Of a stretch of 40,544 nt of DNA, positions 31,977 through 39,182 are shown piece by piece; the stretch's first letter is position 1; the number at the start of each line of letters is the position of its first letter. The position numbers and the translations under genes were made by a program. The notes beneath the pieces are model-generated. The model was not told the DNA's origin. It saw only the letters and a list, made by a program, of their open reading frames with translations, and did no database searches. This DNA comes from Gemmatimonadales bacterium. Lineage in GTDB: Bacteria; Gemmatimonadota; Gemmatimonadetes; Gemmatimonadales; GWC2-71-9. The stretch spans positions 1 to 40,544 of the forward strand of contig JAUYMC010000045.1 in the NCBI GenBank assembly GCA_030699545.1. Direction: 5' to 3'.

Positions 31977-32008
31977 CGTTTACAACCGCATCGCCCCGTT
32001 TACGACCG
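31977..32008 (+). promoter_or_regulatory. Tandem operator-like repeats upstream of the methyltransferase
   Basis: CGTTTACAACCG at 31977-31988 and CGTTTACGACCG at 31997-32008 differ by one base and are spaced exactly 20 bases apart, about two helical turns. This spacing suits two protein dimers on the same face. They lie 73-104 bases before the methyltransferase start. The binding protein is unknown. Confidence 0.45.
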
Positions 32009-32080
32009 TAGCACCAGAACCGTGAAAGTGCCTTAACTTCTGTTGGACTCCCCTTTGCCCTAGGAGCCTTCGTTTCATCT

Positions 32081-33037
32081 ATGACGCAAACACGACTCGC
32101 ATTCGGCGCGCCGTGGTCCGGGGAAGGCGTGCTCGGACGGAGCGGGGAACCCCTGCGCCCGATCTACGCGACGCACCTCGGAGTGCTGTTCCAGGGCGAC
32201 TGCCTCGCCGTGCTGCCCGACATCAACGACGGGACGGTGGACACGGTGTTCGCCGACCCGCCGTTCAACCTGGGCAAGGTCTACGGCGGCTCGGTGGACG
32301 ACGAGCGCCCGGATCACGAGTACCTCGACTGGTCGCAGCGCTGGATTGACGAGTGCATCCGCGTGCTCCAGCCAGGCGGCGCCTTCTTCCTCTATAACAT
32401 CCCCAAGTGGAACATCCCGCTGGGCGCGTACCTGATGAACCGCGGGCTGACGTTCCGAAATTGGATCGCGGTCAACATCAAGTTCGGCCTGCCGATCCCG
32501 AAGCGCCTGTACCCGTCCCACTACAGCCTGCTCTACTTCACGAAGGGCAAGACCAAGACGTTCCGCAGCATCCGCACGCCGATCGAGACGTGCCGCCACT
32601 GCGGGAAGGAGATCAAGGACTACGGCGGGCACCGCGACGCGATGAATCCGAAGGGCGTGAACCTGACCGACGTGTGGAACGACATACCGCCCGTGCGTCA
32701 CTGGAAGTTCAAGAGCAAGAAGCGCAAGACCAACCAGCTGTCAACGAAGCTCATCCGCCGGTGCGTGGAGCTGTCGAGTCGTCCCGGGGAACTCGTGCTC
32801 GACCCGTTCGGGGGAAGCGGCACGACGTACGACGTGTGCGAACATGCGGGCCGGCACTGGATCGGGATGGAAGTGGAGAAGGAGAGTTGCGACATCATCA
32901 TCGAGCGGTTGGCGAGCGGAAACCTGCACCACCACCCGGCGCACGACCGCGTGGATGAGCAGGACGACGAGCCGGATACCGACTACGTCGAGGACGTCAG
33001 CCCTTCGCGCGGCCCGCCGTCATCTTCGGAATCTTAG
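32081..33037 (+). CDS. Site-specific DNA methyltransferase, beta class (N6-A or N4-C)
   Basis: The 318-residue protein carries motif IV DPPFNLGK at residues 59-66 before motif I DPFGGSGTT at about 241-249, the order of beta-class enzymes (N6_N4_Mtase). DPPF is usual for N6-adenine methylation. HYSLLYFTKGK and VWNDIPPVRHWKFKSKKRKTNQLSTKLI match the type II cognates, and a CRHCGKEI pair of cysteines may bind metal. The C-terminus is acidic and low-complexity. Its last 41 bases overlap the convergent nuclease gene. The target sequence cannot be inferred. Adjacency to a nuclease argues for a type II restriction-modification pair. Confidence 0.9.
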   Translation: MTQTRLAFGAPWSGEGVLGRSGEPLRPIYATHLGVLFQGDCLAVLPDINDGTVDTVFADPPFNLGKVYGGSVDDERPDHEYLDWSQRWIDECIRVLQPGGAFFLYNIPKWNIPLGAYLMNRGLTFRNWIAVNIKFGLPIPKRLYPSHYSLLYFTKGKTKTFRSIRTPIETCRHCGKEIKDYGGHRDAMNPKGVNLTDVWNDIPPVRHWKFKSKKRKTNQLSTKLIRRCVELSSRPGELVLDPFGGSGTTYDVCEHAGRHWIGMEVEKESCDIIIERLASGNLHHHPAHDRVDEQDDEPDTDYVEDVSPSRGPPSSSES

Positions 33038-33608
33038 GTACGCTCGTGCTCTCCGCGTCCTGCTCGACCACGATGATCCGCAGCACGCCGTTCGCGACGG
33101 GGTAGCCGCCCCAACCGGCGAGGTAGGGCCGCAGCTCGCGGATGTTGCCGATTCGGTCTGTGAGATAGGCGGCGAGCTTGGTGCTCGGCACTACGAGGAA
33201 TCCGCCGACGAGGTCGCCGCGCCCGAGCGCCTGGATCAGCTTGTTCAGCGCGCGGTGGCTGGACGAGATGTTGCCGGTCTCCCACTCGAAGCCGACCCAG
33301 CCCGCTGACGTCTCGATCAGCGCGTCGAGGCCGCCCGTGCGCAGCACGCCCTGCTTCTCAGGGGGCAGCCCCTCCTTGCGCCAGCCGCAGTCCTTGAGCG
33401 ACGCCACACAGGGGAGCTTGATCGGCACGACGCCGTTGCCCATGTCGCGTTTCTTGCCCGACTCGGGATAGATCGTGAACGTCCCGGAGCCGTGCGGCCA
33501 GTCGGTCGCCTTGATCGCCTTCTCCACGTCGGCGCTGACCTTTGCCCACTCCGCTGAGGCGGGGAAGGTGCCGTTGGCGAACACGTCCAGTGTCTCGATG
33601 ATCCTCAC
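32997..33608 (-). CDS. Probable type II restriction endonuclease, BamHI/BglII-like
   Basis: A 203-residue protein with a PD-(D/E)xK-type core of the ExE variety: D95 in GGLDALIE, then E108 and E110 in GWVGFEWETGN, and a basic helix (SSSHRALNKLIQALGRG) before GGFLVVPSTKLAAYL. BamHI has D94, E111 and E113 with the same ExE layout, so the class is credible, though sequence similarity is weak by eye. GTG 33608 is the start used. An ATG at 33648 lies in another frame. It is convergent with, and overlaps, the methyltransferase. That restriction activity is cancelled by that methylase is inference. Confidence 0.65.
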   Translation of the reverse strand: MRIIETLDVFANGTFPASAEWAKVSADVEKAIKATDWPHGSGTFTIYPESGKKRDMGNGVVPIKLPCVASLKDCGWRKEGLPPEKQGVLRTGGLDALIETSAGWVGFEWETGNISSSHRALNKLIQALGRGDLVGGFLVVPSTKLAAYLTDRIGNIRELRPYLAGWGGYPVANGVLRIIVVEQDAESTSVPKIPKMTAGRAKG

Positions 33609-33647
33609 GGTCTTGGAATGTGGGGGCGCTCGCGTTTTTCTGCACCA

Positions 33648-33676
33648 TTGATCTGCGGCCGTGGCGTGGCCATATT
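33648..33676 (+). promoter_or_regulatory. Promoter for the winged-helix/HEPN operon
   Basis: TTGATC at 33648-33653 and CATATT at 33671-33676, each 4/6 matches, are separated by 17 bases in the gap between the divergent nuclease gene and the operon. A leader of about 45 bases with AGAGG precedes ATG 33729. Confidence 0.45.
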
Positions 33677-33728
33677 TTGAGGCCCGAAGACTTTCCGAAC
33701 CGCAGGTCAAGGAAGCAGAGGTGTACCG

Positions 33729-34364
33729 ATGGCCAAGCTTACCGTTTCCCCCTCTAACCGCTCGAAGGTGCGCCTGTTCTTCGTTGACGCCGATCTGGCG
33801 CCGGGCGACATGCACGAGCTGACGAACGCGCTGACCAGCGCCATCCGCCCGACGCACATCGTCACGCGCACGGGCGCGCTTCAACAGATCGCGCCGCCAA
33901 CTCCCCCGCCCGCCAACGGCAACGGTCGCGGCGCGAGCGAGCAGACCGACCTGCTTGATGAGCAGTCCGAGCTCGCCGACGAGAGCGATGAACCCGAGGT
34001 GCTGACGCCGAAGGCGCCCGCGACGGCACGGCGCTACAAGACGCCGCAGATCGTGGTGATGGACATGAACGCGGGCGGTAAGCCGTTCGAGGAGTTCGCC
34101 CGGGAGAGGGCGCCGGTCTCCCACCGTGATAAGTATCTCGTGGCGGCGACCTGGTGCCAGGAGTACGCGAAGGAGGAAGGGATCACGCCGGGCCATATCC
34201 TGACGTGCTACAAGGCGGCGGACTGGACGTTCGACGTTACCGATCCCGCCGTGGCGCTACGGCAGCTGAAGGCCGAGCGTCTGTTGGACGCGGCGGGGCG
34301 CGGCAAGTTCAAGGTCAATCACCTCGGCCTCGCCGCGATCAAGAAGATGAAGCCCGGCGCGTAA
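33729..34364 (+). CDS. Unrecognised protein with acidic linker and C-terminal winged-helix-like domain
   Basis: The 211-residue protein has three parts. Residues 1-50 form a small folded region (SKVRLFFVDADLAPGDMHEL). Residues 51-105 are a Pro/Asn- then Asp/Glu-rich linker. Residues 115-211 are a compact domain (SHRDKYLVAATWCQEYAKEE, GITPGHILTCYKAADW, ALRQLKAERLLDAAGRGKF, KVNHLGLAAIKK). The last part reads like a winged helix: helix, helix with CY, helix, then a GxGxF/Y hairpin. The same pattern opens the next protein. First gene of an operon divergent from the restriction nuclease. No family recognised. A role in sensing or DNA/RNA binding is inference. Confidence 0.7.
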   Translation: MAKLTVSPSNRSKVRLFFVDADLAPGDMHELTNALTSAIRPTHIVTRTGALQQIAPPTPPPANGNGRGASEQTDLLDEQSELADESDEPEVLTPKAPATARRYKTPQIVVMDMNAGGKPFEEFARERAPVSHRDKYLVAATWCQEYAKEEGITPGHILTCYKAADWTFDVTDPAVALRQLKAERLLDAAGRGKFKVNHLGLAAIKKMKPGA

Positions 34365-34375
34365 GCAGCCCCCGC

Positions 34376-35131
34376 GTGGACGCGACCGAGTTCGTCCGAC
34401 AGCTTCCGAATTTCGCGGCTAAGAACCACCCGGAGCGGATCAAGGCCTTCGGGTGGTTCTTACATTCGCAGGGCACTGGTCGCTTCACCGCGGTGGACAT
34501 TCGGCGGTGCTACGATGACGCACACCTCGACAAGCCCGCCGACATGAACCGCTTCCTCGCGTCCCTCGTAGAAAAGCGACCGCCCGAGCTCTTGAAGGAT
34601 GGTACCGGCTATCGGCTAGCACAGGAGACGCGCGAGCTGCTAGACCGGACGCTCGGGAAGGTGGAGCAGGTGCTCCTCGTAGAAAAGGTGCTCACCGACC
34701 TACAGGACGAGCTGTCAGACGAGGGCGAGCGCGTCTTTTATGACGAGACCATCAAGTGCTACCGTGCCGGGGCGCTGCGTGCGGCCATCGTGATGACGTG
34801 GAACCTCGCCTACGACCACCTCGTGCGGTGGGTGCTCGCCGACGCGCGAAGACTCGACAGCTTTAACGCGGGGATCGCGAAGCGAAATCCCAAAAAGGCG
34901 CACGTGCAGATCACGAAGCGGGAGGACTTCGAGGAGCTGAAGGAGGACGAGACGGTGGACATCGTGGGGAACGTGCCAGGCATTACCACCAACATGAAGC
35001 GCATCCTGAAGGAGAAGCTCGGACGTCGGAACAGCTACGCGCATCCCTCGACTCTGAAGATCGAGCGCGCACAGGTGGACGATATGATCACTGAGCTTGT
35101 GAACAACGTTGTGCTGAGGCTCCAGCTATGA
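34376..35131 (+). CDS. Protein with winged-helix-like N-terminus and HEPN-type C-terminus
   Basis: A 251-residue protein from GTG 34376. Residues 15-90 (ERIKAFGWFLHSQGTGRFTA, VDIRRCYDDAHL, FLASLVEKRPPELLKDGTGY) repeat the pattern of the upstream protein's C-terminal domain. Residues 115-251 are helical: FYDETIKCYRAGALRAAIVM, AYDHLVRWVLADARRL, then RNSYAH at 218-223, which fits the R-x4-6-H motif of HEPN domains. HEPN proteins are often RNases in toxin-antitoxin and abortive infection systems, but inactive binders also exist. It lies 11 bases after its partner, and its stop overlaps the next gene's start. Defence function is inferred. Confidence 0.72.
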   Translation: MDATEFVRQLPNFAAKNHPERIKAFGWFLHSQGTGRFTAVDIRRCYDDAHLDKPADMNRFLASLVEKRPPELLKDGTGYRLAQETRELLDRTLGKVEQVLLVEKVLTDLQDELSDEGERVFYDETIKCYRAGALRAAIVMTWNLAYDHLVRWVLADARRLDSFNAGIAKRNPKKAHVQITKREDFEELKEDETVDIVGNVPGITTNMKRILKEKLGRRNSYAHPSTLKIERAQVDDMITELVNNVVLRLQL

Positions 35132-35715
35132 CTCCTAGAGAACTACTGCTGCCCGCGGCTATCTTGCTCAGCGCCGTGCTGCCAATCGCCGCCCAAGCTC
35201 AGGTAGCCACGGAGTCCACGTTCGCGCGCCTGCTTCGCGCCCCGCAGACCAACCCCGTGCGCGACTCCTTGTGGGACATAGTCGGTAAGGCTCCCGCTGG
35301 CGACCGGGACTCGCTGCGCAGGCTGGTGATGGCCCGCCGCCCATTAGGACGTGACGAGGCTCCCGCCGCTAGCACGCTCACCGCCGGACGCATGTACTTC
35401 GGCGACCTCGTCGGCGACGGACACAAGCGAATCCGCGCGTGGGCGAGAGACTACGGCTGTGACTCGGCGCGCGTCGAGGCCACGCTCGCGAAGGCCGACA
35501 CGACGGATTTTGCCGAATGGGCGCCAGCACGACCACGGGTTGGTGACGGGGTCTGCGCCCTGCTCCTCGCGCGCGGCGTTCCTTACGGCAAGCGGCGCAT
35601 CAGCAACGCGAGCGGCGAGACGGAGTTCTGGTTTTACGCCGCTGGCGGGGGCGGGCTCAACGTGTGGCTGCGCTGGGATGGCCGCCGCTGGGTCATCACG
35701 CAGATAAGTCGCTAA
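35128..35715 (+). CDS. Exported protein of unknown function, third gene of the HEPN operon
   Basis: A 195-residue protein with a clear signal peptide (MTPRELLLPAAILLSAVLPIAAQAQ). The mature part has a helical first half (FARLLRAPQTNPVRDSLWDI, AGDRDSLRRLVMARR), a MYFGDLVGDGHKRIRAWARDYGCDSARVEA segment and a C-terminal beta-rich end (ETEFWFYAAGGGGLNVWLRWDGRRWVITQISR). Two cysteines (YGCDS, GVCALLL) could form a disulfide. The ATG overlaps the HEPN stop as ATGA, which ties a periplasmic or exported product to two cytoplasmic ones. No family recognised. Confidence 0.65.
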   Translation: MTPRELLLPAAILLSAVLPIAAQAQVATESTFARLLRAPQTNPVRDSLWDIVGKAPAGDRDSLRRLVMARRPLGRDEAPAASTLTAGRMYFGDLVGDGHKRIRAWARDYGCDSARVEATLAKADTTDFAEWAPARPRVGDGVCALLLARGVPYGKRRISNASGETEFWFYAAGGGGLNVWLRWDGRRWVITQISR

Positions 35716-35721
35716 GCGACC

Positions 35722-35821
35722 ATGCCCAACGCCGAGGAGAAGTTTCAGTGGATCGTCAGTCTCGTACGCGACGCGGCGCGTCGCGCAGCGCCCGCCAGGA
35801 CTTCTTGAGCGCGGTGAACAT
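35722..35821. pseudogene. Short gene fragments in both directions
   Basis: On the plus strand ATG 35722 opens 28 codons (MPNAEEKFQWIVSLVRDAAR to TGA 35808), protein-like at first and then broken. On the minus strand 35821-35756 encodes MFTALKKSWRALRDAPRRVRD and stop, which looks like the start of another gene. Both appear truncated and mark a recombination scar. Confidence 0.3.
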
Positions 35822-35884
35822 GGAGGTGACGCGGCCGCTGTCGCTTGTGACAGGCGCATGGGTCGCTCCGAGTTTGGGGGATGG

Positions 35885-36781
35885 TTACGGACTGCCCCAC
35901 AACGACGTGAGGTTTTGGCCGAGCGTGTCAACTGTCCAAAGCGACTGCTGGGTGCCGAGTAGGCGAGTAATGACAAGCCGGCTGCCGTCCTGAAACCACT
36001 GCGGGTAGGAACCATCGGCGGCAATGCGCTTGTGTGCGCTGCCATCTGGATTCACTAGCCAAATCTCGTTCGCTGTGCCGCCTGAGCGGACGTATGCCAG
36101 GCGGTTTCCGAGCGGGCTCCACGCAGGATGCGTCAGATCTCGGTCCGGAATCATGATTACCGACGTGTCCGTGCCGTCGAGACGCGTGAGGAAGAGCGCA
36201 AAGGTGCCCGCGGCCCTCGTGGCGACGAGCCTCGCGCCGTCCGGTGCCCAGTCCGGCTCGCGTAGCTCGTCACGCGGCGGTCCTGGTAGCGGCACGCGCG
36301 TAGCGGTACCACCAGCCGCCGGCACAGTCCAGAGGTCTGGTGGGCCCGAGAACGGTGCGGCGCTCGAAAAAGCCAGCGTCGCACCGTCGGGCGAGAACGT
36401 CGGCCCGTACCCCTCGGCAATGTCACTTACGTCACCAGTGGGCAACGCGATGGTGACGATGCTCCCGCCCTCATTCGCCGCTAGCTTCGAACCGTCAGGC
36501 GACCAATCGCCGCCAAAGCCACCAACCAACAGCAACTGCCTCTCTGTTCCATCTAATCGAGCCCGATACAGCGACGGCAGGCCAGTGCTATCCAGGTGAT
36601 CGAACACGACCCACGCGCCGTCCGGACTCACGGAGGCATTTAGGTCGCCGGTGACTGCGGGTGGCGACGGGATTGGCTCGGCCCCTCTGCATGCTATGCC
36701 AAATGATGCCACGGTGCACAGCGTGGCGACGGCCGTTAGGGTCGATCGCTGTCGGGCGAGAAGGACGACGAGTCGGTTCAC
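35885..36781 (-). CDS. TolB-like beta-propeller lipoprotein
   Basis: The 298-residue protein has a lipoprotein signal ending VASFGIAC, followed by WD40-like PD40 repeats: ASVSPDGAWVVFDH, DWSPDGSKLAANE, TFSPDGATLAFSS, DWAPDGARLVATR, AWSPLGNRLAYVR and QWFQDGSRLVITR, about six blades. Such proteins resemble the TolB propeller but lack its N-terminal domain; many are periplasmic or surface proteins of unknown role. GTG 36781 is the start. The sequence ends cleanly at LTSLWGSP. A fragment homologous to one of its repeats lies 22 bases upstream of its start on the same strand. Confidence 0.8.
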   Translation of the reverse strand: MNRLVVLLARQRSTLTAVATLCTVASFGIACRGAEPIPSPPAVTGDLNASVSPDGAWVVFDHLDSTGLPSLYRARLDGTERQLLLVGGFGGDWSPDGSKLAANEGGSIVTIALPTGDVSDIAEGYGPTFSPDGATLAFSSAAPFSGPPDLWTVPAAGGTATRVPLPGPPRDELREPDWAPDGARLVATRAAGTFALFLTRLDGTDTSVIMIPDRDLTHPAWSPLGNRLAYVRSGGTANEIWLVNPDGSAHKRIAADGSYPQWFQDGSRLVITRLLGTQQSLWTVDTLGQNLTSLWGSP

Positions 36782-36803
36782 GGGAGCCGGAGGTTAAGGG
36801 CTA

Positions 36804-36923
36804 TCATGAGTCGCCTCTGCCGAAGCTGGTGAAGGACAATACCGCTCCATCAGGTGACCAAACCGGCGCGAATCCCTGCGCGACTACGGTGACATCACCG
36901 GTTCGGAGGGCCGCGATCAAGGT
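36804..36923 (-). pseudogene. Fragment of a second TolB-like propeller gene
   Basis: The minus-strand frame ends with [20 protein letters not shown] and [18 protein letters not shown], then stop. This matches a blade of the neighbouring lipoprotein (IVTIALPTGDVSDIAEGYGP, TFSPDGATLAFSS). The similarity begins abruptly near 36920, where plus-strand ArsM-like sequence starts soon after. It is a gene remnant. Confidence 0.55.
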
Positions 36924-36956
36924 GCTCGGCGGCGGGGCCTGCGGCTGCGACCCCGT

Positions 36957-37115
36957 GACCGACAACTCGCCAACCAGGCCAACGCGGCAGTGACCAACGT
37001 CGAATTCCTGAAGGGGGAGATCGAGAACATCCCCCTCCCCGACGCCGCCGTGGACGTGATCATCTCCAACTGCGTCATCAATCTGTCCGCCCACAAAGGC
37101 CGAGTATTAGCCGAG
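36957..37115 (+). pseudogene. Internal fragment of an ArsM-type arsenite methyltransferase gene
   Basis: The plus-strand frame reads [53 protein letters not shown]. This corresponds to the central part of arsenite S-adenosylmethionine methyltransferases, where [24 protein letters not shown] is conserved. Both flanks of the gene (SAM site before, C-terminal half after) are absent, and the frame then runs into unrelated sequence to 37194. Not functional. Confidence 0.65.
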
Positions 37116-37174
37116 TACGAAAGGAAGCGCATCATGGGAGCGTTCGTTCGCGCGCGGAGACCGTCCACCCTCCC

Positions 37175-37202
37175 GGCCCGGCATCAGCTGTGATGCCGGG
37201 CC
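37175..37202. terminator. Strong hairpin at the right end of the island
   Basis: GGCCCGGCATCA and TGATGCCGGGCC form a perfect 12-bp stem with loop GCTG. Only two Ts follow, so termination is likely but not canonical. It separates the gene debris from the lipoprotein-kinase operon. Confidence 0.55.
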
Positions 37203-37257
37203 TTGCCCATCCCCCTCGCCAGACCCCACTATAGCAGTCCTCTTTCGGGGTGCGTCG

Positions 37258-37632
37258 ATGCCGCGGTGGCCGTTGTCCGGCGGCTTGGGAATCCTTGCCA
37301 GCCTGCAGCTGGCCGGTTGCGGATTTGGCGACCTCTTCCGGGCGCCAGGTCCGGCCGACGGCGTGCTGTTCGTTTTCCAGAGTGACACCCTGCTGGACGT
37401 CGGCGATACCGTCCCCCTCGTGGTCGCCGTCATCGCCGACGGGCAGATGCTGCCGAATCCCCGGATCGTCATCGCCTCGTCCGACACGACCCGACTCGCC
37501 GTCACCCCCGCCGGCGACGCCGTGATTGGCGTGCGCCAGGGACTGGCCGACCTCGACGTGCGGCTCGTGGGCTCCATCATCACCGGCGAGCCTCCCGACA
37601 CCGTCCAGCGCTTCCGGGTGGTGCCGCAGTGA
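37258..37632 (+). CDS. Small lipoprotein, Ig-like (Big-type) fold likely
   Basis: A 124-residue protein with a lipoprotein signal ending LQLAGC, predicted to be anchored in a membrane. The mature part is beta-rich (GVLFVFQSDTLLDVGDTVPLVVAVIADGQML, RIVIASSDTTRLAVTPAGDAVIGVRQGLADLDVRLVG), with the spacing of bacterial Ig-like domains such as Big_2. The stop overlaps the kinase start, so it may be a surface component of the same signalling unit. Family assignment is by pattern only. Confidence 0.65.
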   Translation: MPRWPLSGGLGILASLQLAGCGFGDLFRAPGPADGVLFVFQSDTLLDVGDTVPLVVAVIADGQMLPNPRIVIASSDTTRLAVTPAGDAVIGVRQGLADLDVRLVGSIITGEPPDTVQRFRVVPQ

Positions 37633-39182
37633 GCGACGGCACGAGGTGCTTCGGTTGCGGTGCGGCCGTCCCCGAGACCTCGCGGTTCTGCGGGAATTGC
37701 GGCCGCCAGCTCACGGACCCGCAGGCCGCGACGCTGGTCGACGAGACCGCCGCGCTGGAATCGCTCCTCGATCGTCTGCGCCGGGTCATGGCGGGAGAGT
37801 ATCGGGTCGAGCGGGAGCTGGCGCGGGGCGGGATGGGCGTCGTGTTCCAGGCGACCGAAGAGCATGCGGGACGCACGGTGGCGCTGAAGATCCTCTCGCC
37901 CGAGCTGGGTATCACCGCGCGCGCGGCCGAGCGCTTCAAGCGCGAGGCCCGCATGGTGGCCGAGCTGGAGCACCCGAACATCGTGCCGGTGTATCGCGTC
38001 GGGCACCTGGGCGGCATGCTCTTCATCACCATGAAGTACATCGCCGGCCGCTCGCTGGACGAGATCACCGCCGCGCAGGGTGCGCTGCCCATCGCCGCCG
38101 TGCTGCTCGTCTTGCGCGGCGCCGCCCGGTCGCTGGCCTACGCGCACGAGCATGACATCGTCCACCGCGATGTGAAAGCGGCGAACATCCTGATCGAGCG
38201 CGACGGACGCGTTCTGGTGACGGACTTTGGCGTCGCGCTGCGCGCGTCGGACGTGACGCTCACGCAGGACGGCGCCGTCATCGGCACGCCCGGGTACATG
38301 AGTCCGGAGCAGTGCGCCGGCAAACGGGCGACGCCCCAAAGCGATCAGTACTCGCTGGGCGTCGTCGCCTTTCAGATGTTGACGGGGACGCTGCCCTATA
38401 AGGCCGACTCACTCCCCGGCATCATGCACCATCATTTCTTCACGCCGTTGCCGAGCCTGCGGTTCGTCCGCGACGACGTACCGCCCGCCATGATCGACAT
38501 CGTGGAGCGGCTGATGGCCAAGGGGCCACGCGACCGCTACGCCACCACCCGCGAGCTGGTGAATGACCTCGACGTGCTCCCGTTCAGCGCGCAGGAGCGG
38601 CACGAGGCGGAGCGGCTGTTGGGACGGCTCACCGCGGGGGACGCGATGGCCCGGGTGGCCACGCGCGAGCTTCCCAAACTGCCCGACGCCCCGACGCTGC
38701 GCTTCGACGCCATGCCGCGGCCGCGGAACACGCGCCGGCGCGGCGGCCGGCGCTGGGCGGCAGTCGCCGCGGGCCTAGCCGTCATTGCCGTCGGCAGCTG
38801 GGCGGCGTTCACCCCGCGACCCGTGGTCTCGGCCGCGTCGGATTCTGCCGTGGCATTATCCGACTCGGCCGCGCCGTCGCCGCCGCCCCCCGCCGCTCCT
38901 GCCGCGACACAGCGCGCGCAGTTCGCGGGCGCCTCGCGGGCGGCCTCCACTCCTACGGGCAAGCTGCGGCTGCTGACCGCGCCAGGCGACGCGGCGATCT
39001 ACATCGATGGCCAGCGGCGCGGCGTCGGCGCCGTCCTCGATCTCCCGGTTGCCGCGGGCCGCCGGCGGCTGGAGGTGCGCGCGCTGGGGTACCATCCGTT
39101 CGACACGGTGCTCACCATCATCGCCGACAGCACCGTCTCGCTCGGTCGCATCACGCTGCGGGAGCAACCGGCCGGGCCATGA
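37629..39182 (+). CDS. Membrane Ser/Thr protein kinase with zinc ribbon and PEGA domain
   Basis: A 517-residue Hanks-type kinase. Cys7, Cys10, Cys21 and Cys24 form a short zinc ribbon at the N-terminus. The kinase domain follows: ELARGGMGVVFQAT (glycine loop), RTVALKILSPEL (lysine), HRDVKAANILIERDG (catalytic loop), VTDFGVALRAS (DFG) and GTPGYMSPEQCAG. A transmembrane helix (AAVAAGLAVIAVGSWAAF) near residue 385 leads to a Pro/Ala-rich linker and a PEGA domain (KLRLLTAPGDAAIYIDGQRRGVG...VRALGYHPFDTVLTI) outside the membrane. Targets are unknown. GTG 37629 overlaps the lipoprotein stop, and the next exported protein overlaps its end. Confidence 0.93.
   Translation: MSDGTRCFGCGAAVPETSRFCGNCGRQLTDPQAATLVDETAALESLLDRLRRVMAGEYRVERELARGGMGVVFQATEEHAGRTVALKILSPELGITARAAERFKREARMVAELEHPNIVPVYRVGHLGGMLFITMKYIAGRSLDEITAAQGALPIAAVLLVLRGAARSLAYAHEHDIVHRDVKAANILIERDGRVLVTDFGVALRASDVTLTQDGAVIGTPGYMSPEQCAGKRATPQSDQYSLGVVAFQMLTGTLPYKADSLPGIMHHHFFTPLPSLRFVRDDVPPAMIDIVERLMAKGPRDRYATTRELVNDLDVLPFSAQERHEAERLLGRLTAGDAMARVATRELPKLPDAPTLRFDAMPRPRNTRRRGGRRWAAVAAGLAVIAVGSWAAFTPRPVVSAASDSAVALSDSAAPSPPPPAAPAATQRAQFAGASRAASTPTGKLRLLTAPGDAAIYIDGQRRGVGAVLDLPVAAGRRRLEVRALGYHPFDTVLTIIADSTVSLGRITLREQPAGP

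Larger units (their letters stand above)
29557..37202. mobile_element. Degraded genomic island next to tRNA-Leu
   Basis: Between the tRNA and the host-like kinase cluster, base composition drops, ORFs are broken and strands mix. The stretch contains a C-terminal tyrosine-integrase fragment pointing at the tRNA, a frameshifted gene, an HTH protein, a restriction-modification pair, a HEPN operon and gene fragments. I found no copy of the tRNA 3' end at the far side, so the right border (taken here at the terminator near 37200) is a guess. Confidence 0.55.

Noticed and set aside
33609-34196. N-terminal extension of the restriction nuclease on the minus strand
   Set aside because: The open frame continues upstream, but only antisense to the winged-helix gene, with Arg/His/Leu-rich composition typical of shadows.
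29557-37260. Duplicated tRNA-Leu 3' end as the right attachment site
   Set aside because: I looked for GGTTCGAGTCC and CCCGGGCAC-type sequence downstream and found no convincing copy; the right border stays unknown.
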